The notes beneath the pieces were generated by a model that saw only the letters and a list, made by a program, of their open reading frames with translations, was not told the origin of the DNA and searched no databases. From positions 1 through 64,000 of the forward strand of contig JAHDIK010000006.1 of NCBI GenBank assembly GCA_020630795.1: a stretch of DNA of 64,000 nucleotides, written 5' to 3'. How positions within the stretch are numbered: the stretch's first letter is position 1; each line of letters begins with the position of its first letter. The translations under genes and the position numbers were made by a program. This document shows positions 17,362 to 27,423 of this stretch, in pieces. The stretch comes from Colwellia sp. (GTDB lineage Bacteria; Pseudomonadota; Gammaproteobacteria; Enterobacterales; Alteromonadaceae).

Positions 17362-19533
17362 ATGGCCAATGTAAGTGTTTTACCGTTAGAATTCTCCCAA
17401 CCTACTGATAATAAAGCTATTGGTGGTAATGTTTCTGTTGAGGCTAAAGAAAAGTCAGAAGCATTTTCTAACTTAATGGAACAACATACAACTAAAGAAG
17501 AAAGCGGCAAAACGTCTAATGAAAGCGGCAAAAGTTCGGTAGAGTCGACTGAAAAGAGCAAGTCACTTCTTGATAAACAAGACAAATCTCAAGCGTTAAA
17601 CGACGAAGAAGTTGCTAGTGAGCAAGATGTTGTTGATGCGACCAGTACTGAAAAAGTAAATTCTTCAGATGTACCCTATAAACACCTTAGTAGTGAAGCG
17701 ACTGACGTTAATGCTAGTGCGTCTGATGCTAATGTTGATGTGGCTGTAAAAATTGATACCTCGGTTGATGTTAAATCAGATGAAGCTGAAAAAAGCCAAT
17801 TGATCCAAACTGGTCGCAACATAAGTAACAGTTCACATTCTTCCCAAAAAATTGAAAATCAGAGCACTACAGAACACCGTAATGCTTCATCAACTACAGG
17901 CTCTGATGAGCTTTTAACACTAATATCAGATTCAGGTAAAACGTCGACTAAATTAGCCTCGAAGGCCGAGCAACCTGGCAATGAAGCCTTATTAAACGGG
18001 CTAGAAATCGCTGAAACTCGCGACACAACAAAAGCATTGAGCGAGCAAGATGCCGCTAAAAATACGGTGAACGATGCTTCTACTAGTATTAATACTAAAA
18101 TTGGTTCAGGCAATCATGTTGAAAATAGCGATGTTCAAGGTGTTATTAGTAAACATGGAGTTGACAACAAAGCTGTTGATACTGGCAGCATCACTCAAAA
18201 GAGCGTTGAAATATCGAATAAATCAACAGCAACCCCAATTGTAGATTTAGCAGCTGAATCGTTTAAAGGTGAACAATCACCAAAAATAGCAGGGTTAAAC
18301 ACTGAAAAAATGCACGCTGATAACGCAAAGTACGAAGACAACGTTAAGGACTTATCAAAAGTTTCCAACTTAAGTGCTTCTATTCGTATGGCATCAAACC
18401 CAGAGAAAAATGTGATTAGTGCTTCGTCAGCTCAAAAAGAAGAGTTGATGCAAAAATATGTAGAGAGTAATCGTGTACCGGTTGAACGCCCAGAAAAACC
18501 GCAAGAAATTATTGAGTCTTTGAGTGTTGATGACGCTGAAGCGTTGTTAGGGAAGCCTGCAAAAACATCTAAAGTGTCTTCTGAAGACAAAATACAAGAC
18601 ATGTCGCGCATTGCTTCAGGTGAGCAGCAGATAGCTAACGTTGAACAAAATAAAGAGGAAGTTGTAAACGAACATCAGCCAAATGTAGCGCAGTTAAACG
18701 CTGTAGTTAGTGGTTCGGTAGATAAAAATATAGCGACCTCGTTAAATACACTTCAAGAAACAAAGCAAACACCTCCAACTATTAACGATTACTTTTCAGG
18801 GAGTAAAAAAGGCGACGATTCGTCTGCAAACAAGCAAAGTAATGCGGAACAAGTATTAGTAGAGGAAAGTGCTGAAAAACAGTTGGAAGATGAAAATCTT
18901 TTATCAAGTAATGATAAATTGGTAAAAGCTGATTTTAAAAATACAATAAACCCGTTATTTGATAGCTTTGCTCAACGCGATGTAAGTCAATCAATTCAGC
19001 AGCTTAATCAAAGTGGTCAAGCAGAACGTTCATACGAAAATGTAATTAACACACTAACCACCGAAGTTACGCAAACGCAAAAACAAGCGGTAGCGCAACA
19101 AACCGAAGTTATTTCGATTATGCGAAAAGATTTTAACGACGCGGTAAAAGAAAAAGTGATGGTGATGATTCATCAAAAAATTCAACAGGTTGATATTCAA
19201 TTAGACCCGCCTGAATTCGGTAATATGCAAGTTAGAGTTAATTTACAAAATGAACAAGCAGTGGTTAATTTCATTGTTCAGAATCAGCAAGCAAAAGATG
19301 CGCTAGAACAAAACATCGATAAATTGAAAAATATGCTAGCAGATAGTGGTGTAGATGTTGGCGAAGCAAATGTTAAGCAACAGTCTAAGCAATCTAATAA
19401 TGAAAACGGTGAAGAGCAAACTGCAGATAATAATCAAGGTGACTCATTTGATGGCGATGTAGAAGCGCAAATGGACCTTAATTCACTCAATGTGTTCAAA
19501 GCTTCATCAACTGGCGTTGATTACTATGCTTAA
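17362..19533 (+). CDS. fliK: Flagellar hook-length control protein FliK
   Basis: Exported molecular ruler that stops hook growth and switches the export gate through FlhB. The C-terminal Flg_hook domain is clear (QLDPPEFGNMQVRVNLQN, then VVNFIVQNQQAKDALEQNI), with Phe where Leu is common in PPELG. The first ~550 residues are a low-complexity Ser/Glu/Lys/Asn/Thr-rich region expected to be disordered. At 723 residues it is long for FliK (often 400-650), which would suit a longer ruler, though hook length cannot be inferred safely. Short tandem repeats occur near its start (17500-17533). Start ATG 17362 has AGGA upstream. Confidence 0.9.
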   Translation: MANVSVLPLEFSQPTDNKAIGGNVSVEAKEKSEAFSNLMEQHTTKEESGKTSNESGKSSVESTEKSKSLLDKQDKSQALNDEEVASEQDVVDATSTEKVNSSDVPYKHLSSEATDVNASASDANVDVAVKIDTSVDVKSDEAEKSQLIQTGRNISNSSHSSQKIENQSTTEHRNASSTTGSDELLTLISDSGKTSTKLASKAEQPGNEALLNGLEIAETRDTTKALSEQDAAKNTVNDASTSINTKIGSGNHVENSDVQGVISKHGVDNKAVDTGSITQKSVEISNKSTATPIVDLAAESFKGEQSPKIAGLNTEKMHADNAKYEDNVKDLSKVSNLSASIRMASNPEKNVISASSAQKEELMQKYVESNRVPVERPEKPQEIIESLSVDDAEALLGKPAKTSKVSSEDKIQDMSRIASGEQQIANVEQNKEEVVNEHQPNVAQLNAVVSGSVDKNIATSLNTLQETKQTPPTINDYFSGSKKGDDSSANKQSNAEQVLVEESAEKQLEDENLLSSNDKLVKADFKNTINPLFDSFAQRDVSQSIQQLNQSGQAERSYENVINTLTTEVTQTQKQAVAQQTEVISIMRKDFNDAVKEKVMVMIHQKIQQVDIQLDPPEFGNMQVRVNLQNEQAVVNFIVQNQQAKDALEQNIDKLKNMLADSGVDVGEANVKQQSKQSNNENGEEQTADNNQGDSFDGDVEAQMDLNSLNVFKASSTGVDYYA
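17500..17533 (+). repeat. Two-copy direct repeat in fliK
   Basis: GAAAGCGGCAAAA at 17500-17512 and 17521-17533, 21 bases apart, encoding ESGK twice. This is consistent with slippage-driven change in the disordered region. Confidence 0.5.
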
Positions 19534-19611
19534 ATTAACAAAACTCGTTGGCTCGACTATCATTCAAGGATATAGTTAAACCATTGTGGCTTTTAAGCTT
19601 AAGGAATTGTA

Positions 19612-20154
19612 ATGGCTGATGAAAACGAAAATGAATTAGAGCTGGATAATGCCGGCGGTAAAAAGAAGAAAATGATTATTATAATCGCCGCTGTTGTGCT
19701 TTTAGCTGCTGGTGGCGGTGGTGCTTTTTTCTTCATGGGCGGCGATGAGCCAACTCCAGAAGAAGTTGAAGCCGCTTTAGAAAGTGGTGAAGGCGGCGAA
19801 GGTGGAGAGGTAGCGTCTTCAGGTGCAGAAATAGGTGATGCGATTTATGTTCCTATGCCAAGACCATTTAGGTTTAACGTTCCGGGTGCGGCGCGAGACC
19901 GATTTGTAGAAATTAGAGCTCAGCTTCTTGTGCGCGGTGGTGACAGTGAAGAAGTTGCTAAGAAACACATTCCGTTAATTGAAAGTACATTATTGGCCGT
20001 GTTTTCTCAGTCAAATGCTGACGACTTAGCAACAAGTGCCGGTAAAGTGTCGCTGAAGCAAAAAACATTAACTGAAGTTCAAAAAGTCATGAAAGACATT
20101 GAAGGCAGTAATATTGTTGAACAAGTGTTATTTACTGGTTTTGTAATGCAGTAA
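19612..20154 (+). CDS. fliL: Flagellar basal body-associated protein FliL
   Basis: Single-pass inner-membrane protein that rings the stator and supports torque. A short charged cytoplasmic segment is followed by one membrane helix (KMIIIIAAVVLLAAGGGGAFFF, about residues 20-42). Then comes an acidic linker rich in Gly and Glu, and the periplasmic stomatin-like domain (YVPMPRPFRFNV onwards). It ends in VEQVLFTGFVMQ, the usual FliL finish. At 180 residues length is normal. TTAAGGAATTGTA precedes the ATG. Confidence 0.93.
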   Translation: MADENENELELDNAGGKKKKMIIIIAAVVLLAAGGGGAFFFMGGDEPTPEEVEAALESGEGGEGGEVASSGAEIGDAIYVPMPRPFRFNVPGAARDRFVEIRAQLLVRGGDSEEVAKKHIPLIESTLLAVFSQSNADDLATSAGKVSLKQKTLTEVQKVMKDIEGSNIVEQVLFTGFVMQ

Positions 20155-20156
20155 GT

Positions 20157-20173
20157 CCATACTTAATGTATGG
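20157..20173 (+). other. Small hairpin between fliL and fliM
   Basis: CCATAC-TTAAT-GTATGG, a perfect 6-bp stem followed by CGTTTT, right after the fliL stop. It could lower read-through or protect an RNA end; too weak for a firm terminator call. Confidence 0.35.
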
Positions 20174-20230
20174 CGTTTTAAGTAACCGTTGAATTTGAAA
20201 ACTATTTAAAAACTATAAAGAGACTACCAA

Positions 20231-21298
20231 GTGAGTGATTTATTATCCCAAGACGAGATTGACGCGCTATTACATGGTGTTGATGACGTTGAAGAAGACG
20301 ACATAGTTGAGGACGTTGCCGATCAGGAAGGCATGACTGACTACGACTTTTCGTCTCAGGATAGAATTGTTCGTGGTCGTATGCCAACGCTTGAAATGGT
20401 TAATGAGCGTTTTGCGCGTCATATGCGTATTAGTTTATTTAATATGATGAGGCGCACGGCAGAAGTGTCAATTAATGGTATTCAAATGATCAAGTTTGGT
20501 GAATACGTGCATACGTTATTCGTACCAACGAGTTTGAACATGGTGCGCTTTCGCCCGTTAAAAGGTACTGCACTGATAACTATGGAAGCTAGGCTTGTTT
20601 TCATATTAGTGGATAACTTTTTCGGTGGTGATGGTAGATACCACGCTAAAATTGAAGGTCGAGAATTTACGCCAACTGAACGTCGTATCATTCAAATGTT
20701 ATTAAAGCTTATTTTTGAAGACTACAAAGAAGCTTGGTCGCCGGTGATGGACGTGTCGTTTGAGTACTTAGATTCAGAAGTTAACCCATCAATGGCTAAC
20801 ATTGTAAGCCCAACAGAAGTTGTTGTTATTAGCTCTTTTCATATTGAACTTGACGGTGGTGGTGGTGATTTTCACGTAGCATTGCCGTACTCAATGTTAG
20901 AGCCTATTAGAGAACTACTTGATGCTGGTGTTCAAAGTGATAAAGAAGATACCGACATGCGTTGGTCAAAAGCACTTCGTGACGAAATTATGGATGTGCC
21001 AATTGGTTTATCTACTAAATTTGTAGAGGTTGATTTGCCGTTATCGCAAATTATGGAACTTGAATCGGGTGATATTATTCCAATTGAAATGCCTGAACAT
21101 GTAACGGTATTGGTAGAAAATCTACCAAGCTTTAGAGCTAAACTTGGACGAAGTAGAGAAAACCTAGCGTTAAAAATAGAATCTAAGATCAAACGCCCAG
21201 AGTCTGTTAAAAATGAATTAACCATACTGACCAAAGGTGGTAAGCGTTTAGATAGCGATGCCGAATTACATTTACTAGAAGACGATTTAGATTATTAA
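20231..21298 (+). CDS. fliM: Flagellar motor switch protein FliM
   Basis: C-ring protein that receives phosphorylated CheY and switches rotation. The N-terminal CheY-binding peptide is intact (LSQDEIDALLHG, residues 5-16), and the CheC-like middle domain contains GGDGRY (YHAKIEGREFTPTERRII follows). The C-terminal SpoA domain starts about residue 255 (DVPIGLSTKFVEVDLPLSQ). The start is GTG 20231, because the peptide begins immediately after it. At 355 residues length is normal. The N-terminal peptide closely resembles three repeats found in CheA in this window. Confidence 0.96.
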   Translation: MSDLLSQDEIDALLHGVDDVEEDDIVEDVADQEGMTDYDFSSQDRIVRGRMPTLEMVNERFARHMRISLFNMMRRTAEVSINGIQMIKFGEYVHTLFVPTSLNMVRFRPLKGTALITMEARLVFILVDNFFGGDGRYHAKIEGREFTPTERRIIQMLLKLIFEDYKEAWSPVMDVSFEYLDSEVNPSMANIVSPTEVVVISSFHIELDGGGGDFHVALPYSMLEPIRELLDAGVQSDKEDTDMRWSKALRDEIMDVPIGLSTKFVEVDLPLSQIMELESGDIIPIEMPEHVTVLVENLPSFRAKLGRSRENLALKIESKIKRPESVKNELTILTKGGKRLDSDAELHLLEDDLDY

Positions 21299-21380
21299 AA
21301 TGGTGTGATAGCTCGCGATAAGTTAGCTTACATGTGGTTAAAAGTATTAAATTAAGTATTAAACATAGAGGTCAAATGCG

Positions 21381-21779
21381 ATGAGCGATGACAATGAAGA
21401 TCTAGGTATGTGGGATGAAGCAATGGATGAGCAAGCTGCGGCTGAAGCAGAAGCTGACCAAGCTCAACCTGTAGAATTAGACGAATTAGAAGAAGATTCA
21501 CCAATTACTGGTGAAGAAAAACGTAAATTAGACGCTATTCTTGATATTCCTGTCACTATTTCGATGGAAGTAGGGCGTAGTAATATTAGTATTCGTAATT
21601 TATTACAACTTAACCAAGGTTCTGTGGTTGAGCTTGATAGAGTTGCAGGTGAAGCGCTTGATGTTATGGTAAACGGTACATTAATTGCGCACGGTGAAGT
21701 AGTTGTAGTAAACGATAAATTCGGTATTCGACTGACTGATGTTATTAGTCAAATAGAGCGAATTAAAAAGCTTAAATAA
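21381..21779 (+). CDS. fliN: Flagellar motor switch protein FliN
   Basis: Forms the bottom of the C ring with FliM. The C-terminal SpoA domain is clear (ILDIPVTISMEVGRSNISIRNLLQLNQGSVVELD through NDKFGIRLTDVIS). The N-terminal ~45 residues are acidic and Ala/Glu/Gln-rich, normal for gammaproteobacterial FliN. The 132-residue length is typical. The stop overlaps the fliO start by one base (TAATG). Confidence 0.96.
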   Translation: MSDDNEDLGMWDEAMDEQAAAEAEADQAQPVELDELEEDSPITGEEKRKLDAILDIPVTISMEVGRSNISIRNLLQLNQGSVVELDRVAGEALDVMVNGTLIAHGEVVVVNDKFGIRLTDVISQIERIKKLK

Positions 21780-22207
21780 TGAATTATTTGATGCGTATAC
21801 TTTCGTTTTTCTCTTTATGTTTTTTCTCAGTATTAAGTTACGCGGAAGAGAAAACAGTGCAAGTTGGTAAACATGTTACGCCAAGCACTGACGCATCGAC
21901 AATGATCTTATCTCTATTGTTAGTATTGGTTGTTGTGGTTGCATGCGCTTTTATTCTGAAAAAATTTCAAGTCACTACACAAGGTACATCAAGCTTAAAA
22001 GTTGTTACTAGCTTACATTTAGGTACAAAAGAACGTATCGTCGTTGTGCAAGTAGGGGATAAACAATTGTTGCTAGGCGTAACGGCAACACAAATTACAG
22101 TGTTAGATACGCTTGAACAACCTTTGGATACAGGCAAAAATGTTTCGGAGTTGTTTGATAACTCGGTTGTAAGCATGCTTAAGAAAGGTATTAATAAAAA
22201 TGGTTAG
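21779..22207 (+). CDS. fliO: Flagellar biosynthetic protein FliO
   Basis: Accessory membrane protein that helps assemble the FliPQR export gate. An N-terminal hydrophobic signal ([16 protein letters not shown]) is followed by a membrane helix ([19 protein letters not shown], residues about 42-60). A small cytoplasmic domain comes next, with [28 protein letters not shown], the FliO signature. Length is 142 residues. It is coupled on both sides: TAATG with fliN and an 8-base overlap with fliP. Confidence 0.93.
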   Translation: MNYLMRILSFFSLCFFSVLSYAEEKTVQVGKHVTPSTDASTMILSLLLVLVVVVACAFILKKFQVTTQGTSSLKVVTSLHLGTKERIVVVQVGDKQLLLGVTATQITVLDTLEQPLDTGKNVSELFDNSVVSMLKKGINKNG

Positions 22208-22988
22208 TGCTATAACAAATACATTAAAAAAACGCATACCATTACTTATTATTCTGTTTTTATCCATTTGTGCTTATAGTGGTTTTACTCATGCTGAAGA
22301 TCTCAGTATGTCAGCGTTAAAGCTCACAACAAACCCTGATGGCACTCAAGAATATTCAGTAACACTTCAAATTCTTATTTTCATGACGGCGCTGAGCTTT
22401 ATTCCAGCCGCTGTTATTATGATGACTTCGTTCACTCGAATATTAGTTGTTATGGCGATATTGAGGCAGGCTATTGGTTTACAGCAAACGCCGTCTAATC
22501 AGGTAGTGGTAGGATTAACCTTGTTTATGACATTGTTTATTATGACGCCTGTTTATAATGAAATTAATGCCAGAGCAATACAGCCCTACTTAGAAGAACA
22601 AGTTACATCGGTTGAAGCTATCGACCGTGCTAAAGTTCCTTTACGGGCATTTATGTTAGAGCAAACCCGTATTAAAGATTTAGACACATTAGCGAGCATG
22701 GCAGGTATTGAAGAGGTTAACGAACCGACCGATTTACCTATGACGGTTATCGTTCCTGCATTTGTTATTAGCGAGCTCAAAACAGCCTTTCAAATAGGCT
22801 TTATGTTATTTATACCATTTCTTATTATTGATTTGGTGGTTGCAAGTATACTGATGGCAATGGGTATGATGATGTTGTCTCCGATGATCGTATCTCTCCC
22901 GTTTAAGCTGATGTTATTTGTACTCGTAGATGGTTGGAACCTAGTTATAGGCACTATTGCAACAAGTTACGGTATGGGAGCGACGTAA
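22200..22988 (+). CDS. fliP: Flagellar export gate protein FliP
   Basis: Core subunit of the FliPQR export gate in the inner membrane. A cleavable signal peptide is present ([18 protein letters not shown]), as known for FliP. Conserved segments are [39 protein letters not shown], and the last hydrophobic block containing [20 protein letters not shown]. Length is 262 residues. It overlaps fliO by 8 bases and fliQ by one. Confidence 0.96.
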   Translation: MVSAITNTLKKRIPLLIILFLSICAYSGFTHAEDLSMSALKLTTNPDGTQEYSVTLQILIFMTALSFIPAAVIMMTSFTRILVVMAILRQAIGLQQTPSNQVVVGLTLFMTLFIMTPVYNEINARAIQPYLEEQVTSVEAIDRAKVPLRAFMLEQTRIKDLDTLASMAGIEEVNEPTDLPMTVIVPAFVISELKTAFQIGFMLFIPFLIIDLVVASILMAMGMMMLSPMIVSLPFKLMLFVLVDGWNLVIGTIATSYGMGAT

Positions 22989-23257
22989 TGGGCCCTGAAG
23001 TATTTGTAGATATATTAAGTGATGCATTATTTTTAGTTATTTTATTAGTATGTGCAGCGATTGTACCCAGCCTCTTGGTCGGTTTGATGGTTGCGGTATT
23101 TCAAGCGGCTACTTCAATTAACGAACAAACGTTAAGTTTTCTACCACGTCTTATTGTTACGCTATTAGCGTTAATTATTGGCGGGCATTGGCTCGTTCAA
23201 CAGTTAATGGATTTCACCATTCGATTAATAGGTAGTATTCCCAGTGTGGTGAGCTAA
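22988..23257 (+). CDS. fliQ: Flagellar export gate protein FliQ
   Basis: 89-residue, two-helix subunit of the export gate. The frame is open further upstream inside fliP, but the start is placed at ATG 22988, which overlaps the fliP stop by one base and gives the standard 89-residue FliQ beginning [14 protein letters not shown]. The motif AVFQAATSINEQTLSFLPRL is diagnostic. Confidence 0.95.
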   Translation: MGPEVFVDILSDALFLVILLVCAAIVPSLLVGLMVAVFQAATSINEQTLSFLPRLIVTLLALIIGGHWLVQQLMDFTIRLIGSIPSVVS

Positions 23258-24039
23258 TGGAGTTTACCGACGCAGTTGTTAATCAGTTTATTGCTGACTT
23301 TATTTTACCTTTTGCACGCGTATCAGCACTCATTATGAGTATGATTGGTTTTGGTGCTCGTACTATTCCTGTTAGAATCAAATTAGCCCTTTGTGTTGTT
23401 ATTACTGTAGCAATTATGCCCGCTATTCCTCCTACACGGGTAGACAACTTGTTGTCGCTTTCCACCGCGCTTTTAATTGGCGAACAAACCATAATTGGGG
23501 TAATGCTTGGTTTTATTACGGTATTAGTTGTCGACACGTTTACACTCGCTGGACAAATTATTGCTATGCAAACCGGTTTAGGTTTTGCTTCTTTAGTTGA
23601 CCCCGCGAGTGGTATGAATGTGCCCGCTGTTGGTCAGTTCTTCCTCATTTTATCTACATTACTTTTTTGGGTGATGGACGGACATTTAGCCTACTTACAG
23701 TTTGTTGTGGCAAGTTTCGACACAATACCTATACCTTCTAACGGACTCGACTCTACAAAATTTAAAGAAGTGGTAGAATGGGGTAGTTGGATGTTCGCGA
23801 CCGCATTGTCTTTATCTATTGCACCACTAACCGCGATGTTGTTAATTAACTTTTCATTTGGTGTGATGACAAGAGCCGCACCTCAGTTGAATATTTTTGC
23901 TATCGGTTTCCCTGTTACCATGTGTGCTGGTTTGTTAATTATGTGGTTAACTATGGGGAATTTCTATACACACTTTCAAGCGCAATGGGAGCGTGCAATC
24001 GCGTTTAGTTGTTATTTAATTGATTGTAAGGCTCCGTAA
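23257..24039 (+). CDS. fliR: Flagellar export gate protein FliR
   Basis: Membrane subunit of the FliPQR gate. Several hydrophobic segments are visible, with family blocks FARVSALIMSMIGFGARTIP, MQTGLGFASLVDP and NIFAIGFPVTM. At 260 residues length is normal. It overlaps fliQ and flhB by one base each, so the export genes are translationally coupled. Confidence 0.95.
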   Translation: MEFTDAVVNQFIADFILPFARVSALIMSMIGFGARTIPVRIKLALCVVITVAIMPAIPPTRVDNLLSLSTALLIGEQTIIGVMLGFITVLVVDTFTLAGQIIAMQTGLGFASLVDPASGMNVPAVGQFFLILSTLLFWVMDGHLAYLQFVVASFDTIPIPSNGLDSTKFKEVVEWGSWMFATALSLSIAPLTAMLLINFSFGVMTRAAPQLNIFAIGFPVTMCAGLLIMWLTMGNFYTHFQAQWERAIAFSCYLIDCKAP

Positions 24040-25172
24040 TGGCTGAGTCAGACAGTGGTGAAAAAACCGAAGAACCCACCGCCAAAAAGCTAGCTGACGC
24101 CCGAAAAAAAGGTCAGATAGCTCGCTCAAAAGATTTAGGTACAATGTTCGTGCTCGTTGGAAGTGCTGTTGCCATTATGTTGGTGGGTAACTCTCTGGTT
24201 GAAGCATTATCGTCGGTGATGAAGCGCCTATTTAGTCTTTCAAGAAAAGAGGCGTTAGATATCAATGCTTTGTTTAATGTTTTACAAGGTACGGTGAGTG
24301 GAATTGTCACCCCTTTGTTATGGATATTCGCCATTATTATGCTGGCGGCGTTTGTAGGAAATACCTTGTTAGGTGGTATGAGCTTTTCATGGAAAGCAGT
24401 AGCACCAAAAGCTAATAAACTCTCTCCTATTGCTGGCTTTAAAAGAATGTTCGGCGTTAAAGCTGTTGTTGAATTTATTAAGTCGTTGTTAAAGTTTTTA
24501 GTCGTTTTTATTGTTGCTTTTTTATTGTTGAGTAGCTTATTTGAACAAATTTTAAGTTTAAGCCTAGAGTCTATCCCCATTAATTTTCATCATGCTACAG
24601 ACTTACTTTTGTGGATGTTTTTAGCATTAGCACTTTCAATAGGTATTATTGCTGCGATAGATGCCCCTTATCAGACTTGGGATCATAATCGTCAACTCAA
24701 AATGACTAAACAAGAAGTCAAAGATGAGATGAAAAATACCGAAGGTAGCCCTGAAATAAAAGGACGAATTAGGCGAACACAGTATGAAATGTCTCAACGT
24801 AGAATGATGCAAGATGTTCCTGATTCTGACGTGGTTATTACAAATCCTACCCACTTTTCCGTCGCATTAAAATATGATGTAGGAGAGAGTGGAGGGGCAC
24901 CTCAGATTATCGCTAAAGGTATTGATGAAATGGCGATACATATTCGAACGATTGCCAAAGAGCATGACGTTGAAATTATTCAATCTCCAGCGTTAGCTCG
25001 TTCTTTGTATTATACCGCGGAAGTTAACGAAGATATTCCAGAGGAGTTATTCGCTGCAGTCGCTCAAGTTCTCGCGTTTGTTTACCAATTAAAAGAACAT
25101 CGTAAAGGTAAAAGTAAACGTCCTGTGCCTTTGTCGAAAAACCTACCTATTCCAGATGATTATAAATATTAG
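24039..25172 (+). CDS. flhB: Flagellar export specificity switch protein FlhB
   Basis: Membrane protein that controls the switch from rod/hook to filament export. The N-terminus is typical (EKTEEPTAKKLADARKKGQIARSKDL), followed by four membrane segments. The autocleavage site NPTH is intact (Asn near residue 269). At 377 residues length is normal. The C-terminal tail after NPTH is basic and Pro-rich. Last gene of the fliK operon; a new sigma-54 promoter precedes flhA. Confidence 0.96.
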   Translation: MAESDSGEKTEEPTAKKLADARKKGQIARSKDLGTMFVLVGSAVAIMLVGNSLVEALSSVMKRLFSLSRKEALDINALFNVLQGTVSGIVTPLLWIFAIIMLAAFVGNTLLGGMSFSWKAVAPKANKLSPIAGFKRMFGVKAVVEFIKSLLKFLVVFIVAFLLLSSLFEQILSLSLESIPINFHHATDLLLWMFLALALSIGIIAAIDAPYQTWDHNRQLKMTKQEVKDEMKNTEGSPEIKGRIRRTQYEMSQRRMMQDVPDSDVVITNPTHFSVALKYDVGESGGAPQIIAKGIDEMAIHIRTIAKEHDVEIIQSPALARSLYYTAEVNEDIPEELFAAVAQVLAFVYQLKEHRKGKSKRPVPLSKNLPIPDDYKY

Positions 25173-25213
25173 CGGCTACGAGTTTTTATAAAACTCTCTG
25201 AACACCTTTAAAT

Positions 25214-25229
25214 TGGTCTAGTTATTGCT
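25214..25229 (+). promoter_or_regulatory. Probable sigma-54 promoter of the flhA operon
   Basis: TGGTCT-N5-TTGCT with exact GG/GC spacing. The -12 box is perfect and the -24 box keeps TTGG but loses CAC. Position about 40 bases before the flhA ATG and the Vibrio precedent support it. Confidence 0.55.
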
Positions 25230-25267
25230 CTATCAAGATTATGTGTCAATTAATTAACAGTCTTTAG

Positions 25268-27373
25268 ATGCAATTTTCCTCAGCGCTTACGCAAGCTAAA
25301 AAATTTAGATTCGCCAAATTACAGGGGCTTGGAACACCATTTTTGGTAATGGCTGCGCTTGGCATGGTTATTTTACCTATGCCAGCTTTTCTGCTTGATA
25401 TTCTTTTTTCATTCAATATAGCACTCTCGCTTGTCGTGTTATTGATTACGGTTTATACCCTTAAACCGCTAGAGTTTGGCTCATTTCCCGCCGTTTTACT
25501 TATTGCTACGATTTTGCGTTTGGCACTAAATGTTGCGAGTACACGTGTTGTATTACTTGAAGGGCATGAAGGTTCTGATGCAGCTGGAAAGGTTATCGAA
25601 GCCTTTGGTTCTGTAGTTATTGGCGGAAATTACGCAGTAGGTTTAGTGGTGTTTTTAATTCTGATTATTATTAACTTTGTTGTTGTAACAAAGGGGGCAG
25701 GGCGTATTTCAGAAGTAACAGCGCGTTTTACGCTTGACGCAATGCCAGGTAAGCAAATGGCAATTGACGCGGACTTAAATGCTGGTTTTATTACCGCTGA
25801 CCAAGCTAGAGAAAGACGCGTTGAAGTAACCAGTGAAGCTGACTTTTATGGCTCGATGGACGGTGCGAGTAAATTTGTAAAAGGTGATGCAATAGCTGGT
25901 ATTTTAATACTCTTTATCAATATTGTTGGTGGCTTAGTTATTGGTATGGTTCAGCATGATTTAAACTTTGATCAAGCTGTAGAAATTTATACGCTACTGA
26001 CTATTGGTGACGGATTAGTTGCTCAAATACCGGGTCTTTTACTATCGGTTGGTACTGCAATTGTAGTTACAAGACAAAATACCTCTCAAGACATGGGCGA
26101 GCAGGTTAGTACTCAATTAGGTCAAGAGAAATCTCTCTACATAGCTGGTGGGGTTATGTTTATTATGGGCATTATTCCTGGTATGCCTCATTTCGCCTTT
26201 TTAGCATTTGCTGTAATTATTACTGCGTCAGCATTCTTTGGTACTAAATTTAAGAAGAAAAATGCAGCTGAATTAGTCGAAAAAGAAAAGGCTGCTGAAA
26301 TAGAAACGCAGCAGCAAGAAGCAGAAGTAAAAGATCTGGGTTGGGATGATGTTAATCATGTTGACATCATTGGCTTAGAAATTGGCTACCGTTTAATTCC
26401 TTTAGTTGATAAAGCACAGGGGGGAGAATTACTTAATCGTATCAAAGGTGTGCGTAAAAAGCTTTCCCAAGAATTTGGCTTCTTAGTGCCCGCTGTACAT
26501 ATTCGAGACAACTTAGATTTAGATCCAAATACCTATCAAATTAGCTTGATGGGCGTAACGGTTGGCGAAGCTGAAATAAGACACGACCATGAGTTGGCAA
26601 TTAATCCAGGGCAAGTGTTTGGTAATTTAGAAGGTACAGCGACTAAAGATCCTGCATTTGGTTTAGATGCCGTATGGATTAATCAAAGTCAGCGAGAACA
26701 TGCACAATCCCTTGGTTACACCGTAGTCGATTGTGCGACAGTACTAGCTACACATTTAAGCCAAATATTAACCAATAATGCAGCGCAACTATTAGGACAC
26801 GAAGAAGTACAAAATCTTCTTGATATTCTAGCTAAGTCGTACCCTAAACTGGTTGAAGGATTTATACCTGACACCATTACATTAGGTTGCTTAGTTAAAG
26901 TGCTACAAAACTTGATGAATGAAGGCGTACCTGTACGCGATATGCGTAGCATTATTCAAACATTGGTTGAGTACGGTCCTAAGAGCCAAGACCCAGAAGT
27001 ACTTACGGCCGCTGTTCGAATTACCTTACGCAAGTTTATTGTACAAGAGCTTGTTGGTCCTGCGGTTGAAGTACCTGTCATAACTTTGTCGCCAGAACTG
27101 GAACAAATGTTGCACCAGTCTATGCAAATGGCTGGTGATGATGGCGCAGGTATTGAACCAGGTTTAGCAGAAAGGTTGCAAACCTCGTTGACTGAAGGCT
27201 CTCAACAGCAAGAAATGGCTGGTGAAACACCTATTTTATTGACCTCTGGAATATTACGTTCGGTATTAGCTAAGTTTGTTAAATACACGATTCCAGGTTT
27301 AAGGGTGATTTCTTACCAAGAAATACCAGACGATAAACAAATAAAGATTATAAGTGCAATTGGCAATACTTAA
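25268..27373 (+). CDS. flhA: Flagellar export gate protein FlhA
   Basis: Large export-gate subunit whose cytoplasmic ring docks chaperone-substrate complexes. The N-terminal part has about eight membrane segments and the conserved FHIPEP-type region (LNVASTRVVLLEGHEG, DLNAGFITADQARERR, ADFYGSMDGASKFVKGDAIAGI). The C-terminal half is the soluble four-domain part (VDIIGLEIGYRLIPLVD onward). At 701 residues length is normal. No strong Shine-Dalgarno is visible before ATG 25268. Confidence 0.96.
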   Translation: MQFSSALTQAKKFRFAKLQGLGTPFLVMAALGMVILPMPAFLLDILFSFNIALSLVVLLITVYTLKPLEFGSFPAVLLIATILRLALNVASTRVVLLEGHEGSDAAGKVIEAFGSVVIGGNYAVGLVVFLILIIINFVVVTKGAGRISEVTARFTLDAMPGKQMAIDADLNAGFITADQARERRVEVTSEADFYGSMDGASKFVKGDAIAGILILFINIVGGLVIGMVQHDLNFDQAVEIYTLLTIGDGLVAQIPGLLLSVGTAIVVTRQNTSQDMGEQVSTQLGQEKSLYIAGGVMFIMGIIPGMPHFAFLAFAVIITASAFFGTKFKKKNAAELVEKEKAAEIETQQQEAEVKDLGWDDVNHVDIIGLEIGYRLIPLVDKAQGGELLNRIKGVRKKLSQEFGFLVPAVHIRDNLDLDPNTYQISLMGVTVGEAEIRHDHELAINPGQVFGNLEGTATKDPAFGLDAVWINQSQREHAQSLGYTVVDCATVLATHLSQILTNNAAQLLGHEEVQNLLDILAKSYPKLVEGFIPDTITLGCLVKVLQNLMNEGVPVRDMRSIIQTLVEYGPKSQDPEVLTAAVRITLRKFIVQELVGPAVEVPVITLSPELEQMLHQSMQMAGDDGAGIEPGLAERLQTSLTEGSQQQEMAGETPILLTSGILRSVLAKFVKYTIPGLRVISYQEIPDDKQIKIISAIGNT

Positions 27374-27423
27374 CTGAAAGATAACTGAAATAGTTAAGGG
27401 CATTATAAAATAAGGGGTTCTCG

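Noticed and set aside
20161..20200. TGGCG before fliM as a sigma-54 site
   Set aside because: No GC dinucleotide at the required -12 distance; the bases belong to a small hairpin.
24113..24580. Minus-strand open frame of 155 codons opposite flhB
   Set aside because: It lies wholly within a well-supported flhB, has no ribosome site or family motifs, and reads like the reverse strand of membrane helices.
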